A stretch of 36,142 nucleotides of DNA. Source: WYZ-LMO6 sp964509845. GTDB taxonomy: Archaea; Hadarchaeota; Hadarchaeia; Hadarchaeales; WYZ-LMO6. Each line of letters begins with the position of its first letter. Position 1 is the stretch's first letter. Shown here piece after piece: positions 6,265-13,061 of this stretch. The notes under the pieces are model-generated. The model saw only the letters and a program-made list of their open reading frames with translations. It did not search any database and was not told the DNA's origin. The stretch covers positions 1-36,142 of the forward strand of contig CAZDZG010000007.1 in assembly GCA_964509845.1 (NCBI GenBank). Direction: 5' to 3'. Both the position numbers and the translations under genes were made by a program.

Positions 6265-8084
6265 CTCACCCTCGTTCCCGGTTCCACGGGCCGGTCCGGG
6301 ACGATGAGGGAGAGCCCCTCCTCCCCCTCCCCGGCTGCCAGGATCATCCCCTCTGACTCCACCCCCAGAATCTTCCTCTTTTCCAGGTTGGCCACCAGCA
6401 CCACCCTCTTTCCCACCACCTCTTCCGGAGCGTAGCTCTTCCCTATTCCCGCCATCACCGTCCTCACACCGTCCGGAAGTCTCAGCTTGAGCCTCAGCAT
6501 CTTCTCGGATCCCGGCACCCTCTCCGCCTCCACCACCTCCGCCACCCTGAGCTCCAGCTTCTCAAAGTCCTCCATCCTCACAGCGGCGGGGGGACTCACC
6601 ATTCTGAAGAGGACCTCCGGTTTGCCTATGGGGTGCCCCGGTTTCAGGTCGAAGCTGTAGGCTTGCTCCCACCGCTCGATCTCCACCCCCATCATCCTGG
6701 CTATCTTGGCGGAGGAGAAGGGAAGGAACGGATGAAGGAGGACGGAGAGCCCCCTGACCAGCTGGAGGCAGTTGAAGAGGCAGCTCTCCGCCCTCCTCCT
6801 GTCCGTCCGCACGGCCTCCCAGGGCCTTGCCGACTGGAAGTACTCGTTTCCCCGCTTGGCCAGCTGCATCGCCCTCTCCAGGGCCAGGTGCAGCTTCAGC
6901 TCCTCGATGAGCCTCCCCACCTCCTGGGCACAGGAGGTGAGCTCCCTCCTCAGCTCCGGGTCCTCCTCTCCCTCCGGCACCTTGCCCCCGAAGTGGTTCC
7001 AGGTGAAGGTGAGGACCCGATGGACCAGGTTCCCCAGGGTTCCTATGAGCTCCTCCCTCAGCCTGGTCCTCAGCCCCTCCTCCGAGAAGGAGCCATCCTG
7101 ACCGAAGGACACCTCCCGCAGGAGGAAGTACCTGAGGGCGTCAGGGGAGTAGGTGCGGGCGAAGTGAAGGGGATCCAGGGTCACTCCCCTGCTCTTGCTC
7201 AGCTTTTCCCCTTTGTAGGTGATGAAGCCGTGAACGAAGATCCTGCGGGGAAGGGGGAGGTCCAGGGCCAGCAGCAGGGAGGTCCAGATGACGGAGTGAT
7301 GCCAGCTTATGTCCTTGCCTATGAGGTGGAGGTCGGGAGGCCAGCGGCGGTGGAACTCCGGTCCGGGGTAGCCGGCCGTGGTGAGGTAGTTCATGAGGGC
7401 GTCCACCCAGACGTAGAGGAGGTACCTCTCGTCCATGGGAAGGGGAATGCCCCAGGTGAAGCCCGAGCGGGAGATGCACAGGTCCCGCAGGGGCTCCTCC
7501 AGCCTCCGCAGGATCTCGTTCCTGCGGCCCTCCGGCTGGAGGAACTCGGGATGGGTCCTGAGGTGCTCCAGGATCTTTTCCCTGTACTTACCCATCCTGA
7601 AGAAGACGCCCTCCTCGCTCACCCACTCCGTCTTGATGCCGTGGACGGGACAGTTCCCGTCCATCAGCTCGGCCTGGGAGTAGTAGGTCTCGCACTCCGT
7701 GCAGTAAAAGCCCTCGTACTTCCCCCGGTAAAGGTCCCCCTTTTCTTCCAGCTTCTTCACCAGCTCCCTGACCACCTTGAGGTGCCTCTCCTCCGTGGTC
7801 CTTATGAAGTCATCGTAGGAGATGCCTAGCTCCTCGCACATCTTGCGGAACTCGAGGGACATTTCATCCACCAGCTGCTGGGGGGTTTTCCCCATTCTCT
7901 CGGCGGTGCGCTGAATCTTCAGGCCGTGCTCGTCCGTCCCCGTACTGAAGTGAACCCTAGCCCCCCTAAGCCTCCAATACCGGGCGATAACGTCGGCGCA
8001 TATCTTCTCGTAAGCGTGGCCCAGGTGGGGAGGAGAGGTGGGATAGTCTATGGCGGTGGTTATGAAGAACTTTGGTTCCTCCAT
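6261..8084 (-). CDS. metG: Methionyl-tRNA synthetase, bacterial-like type with C-terminal tRNA-binding domain
   Basis: Class I synthetase charging tRNA-Met. The 607-residue protein has the HLGH signature at residues 20-23, the KLSKS loop near 293-298 and an EMAP/Arc1p-like tRNA-binding domain over the last roughly 110 residues (MEDFEKLELRVAEVVEAE). The zinc region has a single CTEC/CPVHG knuckle, and blocks such as FIRTTEERH, VFFRMGKY and FLQPEGRRNE resemble the Bacillus/Thermus-type bacterial enzyme more than the typical archaeal MetRS, which I read as a sign of lateral transfer. Starts at ATG 8084, 14 nt after the phosphoesterase stop codon. Confidence 0.95.
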   Translation of the reverse strand: MEEPKFFITTAIDYPTSPPHLGHAYEKICADVIARYWRLRGARVHFSTGTDEHGLKIQRTAERMGKTPQQLVDEMSLEFRKMCEELGISYDDFIRTTEERHLKVVRELVKKLEEKGDLYRGKYEGFYCTECETYYSQAELMDGNCPVHGIKTEWVSEEGVFFRMGKYREKILEHLRTHPEFLQPEGRRNEILRRLEEPLRDLCISRSGFTWGIPLPMDERYLLYVWVDALMNYLTTAGYPGPEFHRRWPPDLHLIGKDISWHHSVIWTSLLLALDLPLPRRIFVHGFITYKGEKLSKSRGVTLDPLHFARTYSPDALRYFLLREVSFGQDGSFSEEGLRTRLREELIGTLGNLVHRVLTFTWNHFGGKVPEGEEDPELRRELTSCAQEVGRLIEELKLHLALERAMQLAKRGNEYFQSARPWEAVRTDRRRAESCLFNCLQLVRGLSVLLHPFLPFSSAKIARMMGVEIERWEQAYSFDLKPGHPIGKPEVLFRMVSPPAAVRMEDFEKLELRVAEVVEAERVPGSEKMLRLKLRLPDGVRTVMAGIGKSYAPEEVVGKRVVLVANLEKRKILGVESEGMILAAGEGEEGLSLIVPDRPVEPGTRVR

Positions 8085-8097
8085 CTTGCCTCCCCGG

Positions 8098-8760
8098 TCA
8101 GAGCTGCAGGAGCTCGGCTCTGGCTTCCCTCCCTTCCAGAACCACGTGGGCGGCGTATCCCTCGAAGAGGGGGCCCGGGTTGACCACCAGGGTCTCCCCT
8201 ATCCTCTCCACGCCTCTGGCCTCATGGATGTGGGCGCAGAGATTGAGAATGGGTTTCTTCTCCTCGATGAATCTCCTGACACTCTTGCTGCCGGCATGAG
8301 CCCCTCCCTTGCAGAGATCGACGGAGGAGTTGAAGGGGGGAGCGTGGGTTACCACCACCGCCCGCTGGTCCTCCTTCCACAGGGAGGAGAGGTTCTCCCA
8401 TATCTCGTTCTCCGTGAACTCGAAGGGGGTGTTGAAGGGGGTGATGTTGGATCCCCCCAAGCCCAGGAAGACCCACTCCCCCAGCTTGATCCTCTTCCCG
8501 TGCAGGTTGATCCCCCACTTCTCCAGCACCTCTACGATGGACTTGGGATCGCAGTTCCCGGGAATGCAGAGGACCGGAACTTTCAGGCCCCTCACGGGCT
8601 CCAGTACCTCCTCACCAGCGCTAATGGGACCGAACTGGGTCAGGTCCCCTATGATCACCAGGACGTCGAAGTCCCCCCTTTCCACGCATTTGGAAAGGTT
8701 GAGCTTGCTCTCGGGCTTCCCGTGGAAGTCGGATACCGCCAGCAGGCGCATCTCGGCCAT
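8098..8760 (-). CDS. Calcineurin-like metallophosphoesterase
   Basis: Metallophosphoesterase of about 220 residues. Ligand motifs in order: VSDFHG (D-x-H), IGDLTQFGP (GD), PGNCDP (GN[HC]D), THAPPF and AHIHEARG (final H-x-H). Substrate unknown; related archaeal proteins are annotated only as phosphoesterases. I prefer ATG 8760, which lies about 25 nt after a TATA-like GGATTTAACG on the minus strand (8781-8790), over the TTG one codon upstream or the ATG at 8751. First gene of a minus-strand run with metG and the PHP gene. Confidence 0.88.
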   Translation of the reverse strand: MAEMRLLAVSDFHGKPESKLNLSKCVERGDFDVLVIIGDLTQFGPISAGEEVLEPVRGLKVPVLCIPGNCDPKSIVEVLEKWGINLHGKRIKLGEWVFLGLGGSNITPFNTPFEFTENEIWENLSSLWKEDQRAVVVTHAPPFNSSVDLCKGGAHAGSKSVRRFIEEKKPILNLCAHIHEARGVERIGETLVVNPGPLFEGYAAHVVLEGREARAELLQL

Positions 8761-8780
8761 CAAACTGAACGGTAGAGCGG

Positions 8781-8790
8781 CGTTAAATCC
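8781..8790 (-). promoter_or_regulatory. TATA-like box for phosphoesterase-metG-PHP
   Basis: GGATTTAACG on the minus strand, centred about 25 nt before the phosphoesterase ATG. It is one half of a divergent promoter pair. Confidence 0.5.
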
Positions 8791-8813
8791 ATTTTGCTGA
8801 AAGATGGGCCCCC

Positions 8814-8822
8814 CTTATAAGT
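8814..8822 (+). promoter_or_regulatory. TATA box upstream of the zinc-ribbon frame and hoxU-like gene
   Basis: CTTATAAGT is one of the best TATA matches in the window. Initiation would fall near 8843, just before a GGGAG ribosome site and the GTG at 8854. It shows that the 8854-9128 stretch is transcribed even though its reading frame is broken. Confidence 0.6.
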
Positions 8823-8853
8823 TATTAATACCAAACCACTCCAGGGAGTATCG

Positions 8854-9100
8854 GTGTGGTACTCGTGGCAATGTTTGGAGCGTGGAGGGATGTGCTTTTG
8901 CCCCAGGTGCGGGGAGATCGTCATAGGAGTTCCTTCCGCGGTGCTGCTCGAGTAAGCTCATCCATCCCTGCTTTCCCTCCGGAGGGGGAGGGGATGGCTG
9001 TCTGGGGAGAGATGCACCAGGTGCGCTACCTACTACGCCATCTGCCTCTTCGGGGCCGTGGAGAAGCTCTCGCCCCTCGTGCCCCCAGGGTCCAGTACGG
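8854..9100 (+). pseudogene. Small zinc-ribbon-like frame interrupted by an in-frame TAA
   Basis: GTG 8854, preceded by a TATA box and a GGGAG ribosome site, opens a 33-codon frame containing MCFCPRCGEIVIGVPS and ending at TAA 8953-8955. The very same frame continues past the stop to about 9100 and contains a second cysteine pair, GERCTRCATYYAICLF. Two CxxC pairs in one frame look like the halves of a zinc ribbon split by a stop, but the stretch between them is not convincing protein. It may be a decayed gene, a 33-residue peptide plus leader for the downstream iron-sulfur gene, or a sequence error. I do not recognise a family. Confidence 0.35.
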
Positions 9101-9127
9101 GGTGAGGGTTAGGAAGGAGGGGAGGAA

Positions 9128-9760
9128 GTGAAAGAGGTAACCCTGGAGATAGACGGGAAGGTCGTGAAGGCCAGGGAGGGGGAGACGATCCTCCAGGCGG
9201 CCAGGAGGGCGGGGGTGGAGATCCCCACCCTCTGCTACGACGAGGAGCTGGAGCCCTACGGGGCCTGCAGGATCTGCCTGGTGGAGGTGGAGAGGGGAGG
9301 GAGGACCAGGACGGTGGTCTCCTGCTGTTATCCCGTGGAGGAGGGGCTGAGGGTGAGGACGGAGACTCCCAAGCTCCGGAGGATGAGGAAGGTGATCCTG
9401 GAGCTGGCCGCCATCACTGCCGGGGAGGACGTGGGAGAGGAGGTGAGATCGCTGGCCCACAGGTACGGCGCGGACCTTTCCCGCTTCTCCTCCCTGGGCT
9501 TGGTGGAGCCCAGCAAGTGCATCCTCTGCGGCCTCTGCGTGAGGACCTGCTCTGCGGTGACCCAGGACGGAGTGCTGGCCTTTGTGGGTAGGGGGGTTAG
9601 GAGAGCGGTGGCCCTCTTCCCGGAGAAGACGGGATACTGCGGGGTGTGCGGCTACTGCTCCAGGGCATGCCCCACCGGTAAGATTCCGGAGAGGGGACCG
9701 GAGGGGGCCTTTCCGTCCGCTTACGAGGAGGCGGAGAAACTCTCAAAATCTCACATATAG
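9128..9760 (+). CDS. HoxU/NuoG-like iron-sulfur protein
   Basis: Ferredoxin-like electron-transfer subunit, 210 residues. N-terminal [2Fe-2S] domain: CYDEELEPYGACRICLVEVE followed by SCCYP gives the four cysteines. After a linker come two four-cysteine clusters, CILCGLCVRTCSAV and CGVCGYCSRACP, typical of [4Fe-4S] sites. The build matches the diaphorase subunit HoxU of NAD-reducing hydrogenases, or the N-terminus of NuoG or formate dehydrogenase alpha. No hydrogenase, flavin subunit or formate dehydrogenase is nearby, so the redox partner is unknown. GTG 9128 follows a GGAGGGGAGG ribosome site. Confidence 0.85.
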   Translation: MKEVTLEIDGKVVKAREGETILQAARRAGVEIPTLCYDEELEPYGACRICLVEVERGGRTRTVVSCCYPVEEGLRVRTETPKLRRMRKVILELAAITAGEDVGEEVRSLAHRYGADLSRFSSLGLVEPSKCILCGLCVRTCSAVTQDGVLAFVGRGVRRAVALFPEKTGYCGVCGYCSRACPTGKIPERGPEGAFPSAYEEAEKLSKSHI

Positions 9761-9810
9761 TTAAGCCGGAAATATGCCGAAGTTTAGAATATCCCATTCC
9801 TTCTGAACAA

Positions 9811-9820
9811 ATCTTAAAAG
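9811..9820 (+). promoter_or_regulatory. TATA-like box for the RNA upstream of polB
   Basis: ATCTTAAAAG in an AT-rich stretch (about 9755-9840) that contrasts sharply with the GC-rich block that follows. It is about 25 nt before the first base of the paired region, so transcription would start at about 9840. Confidence 0.6.
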
Positions 9821-9839
9821 GGACGGAGTAGCAACTTCA

Positions 9840-10082
9840 ATTGGCGGGGACGGAAGCCCGCGAGAGGGGCAGAACCGGAGCCTACGGGCAACGGGGAGCC
9901 GCCGAAAAACCGGGGGAAAAACCCGGGAAGGCGGCGGATAAGCGCCGGGAAGTTCGGCGCGATGCACCTATCGCGGGAAAAAGACCCGGGACGCGAAAAA
10001 GCGGCGGGGGCCCAAAAGTGGTCGAGGTTTGGGTTCCCGTCGGAAGAGTAGCGGACGGGTCGAAGTCCCCGCCACTTTTTTT
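9840..10082 (+). ncRNA. Candidate structured non-coding RNA, about 240 nt, family not recognised
   Basis: A GC-rich block without a convincing reading frame, preceded by a TATA-like box and ended by a seven-T run (10076-10082). Its ends pair perfectly: 9842-9851 with 10065-10074 (10 bp). A symmetric GGAA/CGAA internal loop (9852-9855, 10061-10064) follows, then 9856-9860 with 10056-10060. Inner hairpins: 9898-9903 with 9930-9935, 9942-9947 with 9955-9960, a GCGAT/ATCGC hairpin near 9959-9974, and 10008-10016 with 10028-10036. GAAAAA-type single strands join helices. I could not find the SRP helix 8 motif or the RNase P conserved regions, so I do not name it. It could also act as the polB leader, since polB begins 25 nt later. 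Confidence 0.6.
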
Positions 10083-10106
10083 ATGGGGCAGGCAAACTAG
10101 GAAGGA

Positions 10107-12530
10107 GTGATCGTAGAGGGTCTTCTGCTGGATGTGGATTACTCGGAGGAGGCACCCCTCCCCCGTCTCTACCTGAAGACCGGACAGGGGGTTAAGGTCA
10201 TCCTGGACCCGGGCTTTGATTTTTCCTTTTACGTCAGGGCGGAGGACCCCCACCTGCTGGCGAGGATGATCTCCAAGCTGGAGGTGAAGGAGAAGGAAAG
10301 GGTGGTGAGCCCGAAGAGGGTGGAGGTGGTCAGGCGGAAGAAACTGGGAAGGGAGGAAGAAGTGGTAAGGGTCTTCCTTCACCGCTTCAAGGACCTAACC
10401 CCCCTCCGCCACGCCATCAGGGAGTTCCCGGGCGTGAAGGACTTCTACGGCTTCGATCTCCCCCCCGCCCGGCAGTACCTGATCGAGAGGGGCCTCTTCC
10501 CCCTCCAGGGGGTTAGGGTGGAGGTGGAGGAGAGGGAGGGGGAGATGAGGGCGGTAGGCCCCCCCCAGCCGGTGGAGGAAAGGCCGGGGGAGCTGGAGGT
10601 GATGAGTTTCGACCTAGAGGTCTACAATCCCGCCGGGATTCCCAGGTCCGACCGGGATCCCATCATCATGATAAGCCTCGCCTCCCCCAGCGGCTTCCGG
10701 AAGGTACTGACCTGGAAGTCCGTGGAGGGAATGCCGGACTTCGTGGAGGTGGTGGGGACCGAGAGGGAGATGGTGGAGAGCTTCGTGGAGATCGTCAGGG
10801 AGAGGGAGGTGGATGTGCTGCTGGGCTATAACACGGACTTCTTCGACTTCCCCTACCTCAGGCAGAGGGCCAGGAGGCTGGGGGTGGAGCTGGAGCTGGG
10901 GAGGGAGGGGGAAGGGACGAAGACCAGGAGGAGGAAGTTCGCCACCGCCACCAAGCTTCCCGGGAGGCTGCACGTGGACGTTTACGCCATGGTGAGCTTC
11001 CTGGCCACCATAGGGGCCATCAGGCTCATCCATTACACGCTGGAGGATGTGTACCGGTACCTGCTGGGAAAGGAAAAGCCGGACTTTGAGATGGGGGAAA
11101 TAAGCAGGGCTTGGGAGGAGGGGGGGGAGGGCTTCAGGAAGCTGGTGGAGTATTCCCTCTCGGATGCGGAGGCCACGCTGGAGCTGGGGACTTACCTCCT
11201 CCCCCTCTTCCAGGAGCTCGCGAAGCTGGTGGGCCAGACCCTCTTCGATGTCACCAGGATGACGCCGGGTCAACTGGTGGAGTGGCTGCTCATCAGGGAG
11301 GCCTTCGGGAGGGGGGAGCTCGTCCCGCCCAGGCCCAGGGGGGAGGAGTACGAGGAGAGGGCGGAGGAGACCTACGCGGGAGGGTACGTGATGGAGCCCA
11401 AGAAGGGACTGCACGAGGACCTGGTGGCCTTCGACTTCCGCTCCCTGTATCCCAGCATCATAGTCTCCCACAACATAGACCCTTCCACTCTGAACTGCAG
11501 CTGCTGTTCCCCGGAAGAGGCGACGGTGATTCCCGAGCTGGGCTATAGGTTCTGCCGGAAGAGGAAGGGCTTCATCCCCTCCATCCTGGAGAGGCTGATT
11601 GAGAGGAGGAGCAGGCTGAAGGAGGAGCTGAAGGGGAAGGAACCTGGCAGCAGGGAGTACCTGGAGCTCAACAGCCGTCAGATGGCCCTGAAGATAGTCT
11701 CCAACTCCTTCTATGGCATGCTGGGGTATGCTAGGGCCAGGTGGTACTCCAAGGAGTGTGCCGAGAGCATCACCAGCCTGGGAAGGTACTACATACATCA
11801 GACCATAGCGAGGGCGGAGGAGGAGGGAATGGAGGTAGTGTATGCCGACACCGACGGCCTGTATTGCAGAAGGGGGGGGAAGAGCAAGGAGGAGATCCGG
11901 AGGTTCCTAGAGGAGTTCAACCGGAAGCTCCCGGGGGTGATGGAGCTGGAGCTGGAGGGCTTCTATCCCAGGGGGGTCTTCATCACCAAGAAAAGGTACG
12001 CCCTGATAGACGAAGAGGGGAGGCTGATCGTTAAGGGGCTGGAGTTCGTGCGCAGAGACTGGGCAGGGGTGGCCAAACGAACCCAGCAGGAGGTGCTGGA
12101 TGCTCTCCTCAGGGAGGGGAAGCCCAAGAAGGCCGCAGAGGCCATAAGGAGGGTGGTGAGGGAGCTGCAGGAGGGTAGGGCGAGGCTGGAGGACCTGGTG
12201 ATATACACCCAGCTCAAGATGCCCCTGGAGAGCTACAGGGCGATAGGCCCCCACGTGGTGGCAGCCAGGAAGCTCAGGAAGAAGGGGTATCCGGTGGAGC
12301 CAGGAACCATGATAGCCTACGTGGAGGTGAAGGGTCCGGGAAGCATAAGCGACAGGGCCACCCCCGTGGAGGACTTCGATCCGGAGCGCATGGAGTACGA
12401 TGCCAGCTACTACGTGGAGCACCAGGTCCTGCCGGCGGTGATGAGGATCATGGAGGTGGTGGGGTACCGGGAGGAGGATCTGCGCTCCCCCAAGGGAGAG
12501 CAGACCAAGCTGGGGAGGTTCTTCGCTTGA
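10107..12530 (+). CDS. polB: Family B DNA polymerase with 3'-5' proofreading
   Basis: Replicative B-family polymerase, 807 residues, a usual archaeal length. Exonuclease motifs: FDLEVYN near residue 168 (Exo I), LGYNTDFFDFPYL (Exo II), YSLSDAEA (Exo III). Polymerase motifs: DFRSLYPSIIVSHNI near 442, KIVSNSFYGMLGY, YADTDG near 578, KKRYAL. The extreme C-terminus QTKLGRFFA is a textbook PIP box for binding the PCNA clamp. GTG 10107 has a GGAAGGA ribosome site. Its only upstream neighbour on the same strand is the structured RNA. Confidence 0.97.
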   Translation: MIVEGLLLDVDYSEEAPLPRLYLKTGQGVKVILDPGFDFSFYVRAEDPHLLARMISKLEVKEKERVVSPKRVEVVRRKKLGREEEVVRVFLHRFKDLTPLRHAIREFPGVKDFYGFDLPPARQYLIERGLFPLQGVRVEVEEREGEMRAVGPPQPVEERPGELEVMSFDLEVYNPAGIPRSDRDPIIMISLASPSGFRKVLTWKSVEGMPDFVEVVGTEREMVESFVEIVREREVDVLLGYNTDFFDFPYLRQRARRLGVELELGREGEGTKTRRRKFATATKLPGRLHVDVYAMVSFLATIGAIRLIHYTLEDVYRYLLGKEKPDFEMGEISRAWEEGGEGFRKLVEYSLSDAEATLELGTYLLPLFQELAKLVGQTLFDVTRMTPGQLVEWLLIREAFGRGELVPPRPRGEEYEERAEETYAGGYVMEPKKGLHEDLVAFDFRSLYPSIIVSHNIDPSTLNCSCCSPEEATVIPELGYRFCRKRKGFIPSILERLIERRSRLKEELKGKEPGSREYLELNSRQMALKIVSNSFYGMLGYARARWYSKECAESITSLGRYYIHQTIARAEEEGMEVVYADTDGLYCRRGGKSKEEIRRFLEEFNRKLPGVMELELEGFYPRGVFITKKRYALIDEEGRLIVKGLEFVRRDWAGVAKRTQQEVLDALLREGKPKKAAEAIRRVVRELQEGRARLEDLVIYTQLKMPLESYRAIGPHVVAARKLRKKGYPVEPGTMIAYVEVKGPGSISDRATPVEDFDPERMEYDASYYVEHQVLPAVMRIMEVVGYREEDLRSPKGEQTKLGRFFA

Positions 12531-12538
12531 GCCCCTTT

Positions 12539-12716
12539 AGGTTCAGCAGGTCCTCCGTTATCAAGACCAGCACCGAGTTGATGATAGTTTCTCAGTTCCT
12601 TCTCACCTCAGGGGAAACTCGTGATCGCACCTGGGACACTTGATGCTGGAGCAGGAGGAAACCGAGAGGGTGCATCCCCTGCAGGCCGTTATCCTGGCGT
12701 AGGACCTGCTGAACCT
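12539..12716. repeat. 16-bp perfect inverted repeat flanking the zinc-ribbon gene end
   Basis: AGGTTCAGCAGGTCCT occurs at 12539-12554, just after polB, and as its exact reverse complement at 12701-12716 inside the zinc-ribbon gene. Flanking bases also agree in part (TT before, CG after, allowing mismatches). A CCGTTATC octamer lies beside each copy (12556-12563 and 12687-12694). Confidence 0.6.
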
Positions 12717-12761
12717 GAAGCCACACCTTGGGCAGACCAGCAGGTCCTTCAGGCCCTTCAT
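12603..12761 (-). CDS. Small zinc-ribbon protein, 52 residues
   Basis: Product begins MKGLKDLLVCPRCGFRFSRS and ends IKCPRCDHEFPLR. Eight cysteines in four pairs or near-pairs (CPRC, CRGC, CSS, CPRC) suggest two zinc sites or a zinc ribbon with extra thiols. Its ATG overlaps the stop of the NifU-like gene (ATGA), so the two are translated together; a role in metal or Fe-S handling is inferred from that only. I do not recognise a named family. Confidence 0.72.
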   Translation of the reverse strand: MKGLKDLLVCPRCGFRFSRSYARITACRGCTLSVSSCSSIKCPRCDHEFPLR

Positions 12762-12982
12762 GGGACGGCCACCACTCCCTTTATCTCCGGGATTTCCCTC
12801 CTTAGGACCCTCTCCACCCCCAGGGCCAGCGTTAGAGAGGACATGGGACAGCCGGCGCAGGCCCCGGTGAGCCTGACCTTCACCACCCCATCCTCCGTGA
12901 CCTCCACCAGCTCCACATCCCCCCCGTGGGCTTGCAGCTCCGGTCTGAGCGTTTTGAGGACCTCCTCCACCCTCTTCTTCAT
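12758..12982 (-). CDS. NifU C-terminal-domain protein (Fe-S cluster scaffold/carrier)
   Basis: Seventy-four residues forming a complete Nfu-type domain: the GDVELVEV strand, VRLTGACAGCPMSS with the cluster-binding CxxC, then a helix ending in the characteristic VERVLRREIPEIKGVVAV. It would carry or assemble Fe-S clusters for enzymes such as the iron-sulfur proteins in this window. A TATA-like block on the minus strand (13005-13014) lies about 27 nt before the ATG. Confidence 0.9.
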   Translation of the reverse strand: MKKRVEEVLKTLRPELQAHGGDVELVEVTEDGVVKVRLTGACAGCPMSSLTLALGVERVLRREIPEIKGVVAVP

Positions 12983-13004
12983 CTCCCCCCCTCCTCCGCC
13001 CTTC

Positions 13005-13014
13005 TATTTAATCT
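13005..13014 (-). promoter_or_regulatory. TATA-like box for the nifU-like/zinc-ribbon pair
   Basis: GATTAAATAG on the minus strand, centred about 27 nt before the start at 12982. It is paired with a plus-strand box at about 13031-13041. Confidence 0.5.
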
Positions 13015-13030
13015 CATCGACCCGGAAGAA

Positions 13031-13041
13031 AAGTTTTTAAA
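13031..13041 (+). promoter_or_regulatory. TATA-like box for the acyl-CoA dehydrogenase gene
   Basis: AAGTTTTTAAA lies about 26 nt before the GTG at 13062, consistent with a leaderless or short-leader transcript. Confidence 0.5.
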
Positions 13042-13061
13042 GAAAGGGGGAGAAAAAGGAC

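Noticed and set aside
9840..10082. Assignment of the RNA upstream of polB as SRP RNA or (circularly permuted) RNase P RNA
   Set aside because: The conserved SRP helix 8 sequence is absent. Short resemblances to RNase P regions (CAGAACC near 9870, GAAGTCC near 10062) are in the wrong order and the latter is part of the terminal helix.
11842..11862. YADTDG in place of the YxDTDS motif in DNA polymerase B
   Set aside because: Glycine at this position is normal in archaeal B-family polymerases such as those of Thermococcales, so it is not an anomaly.
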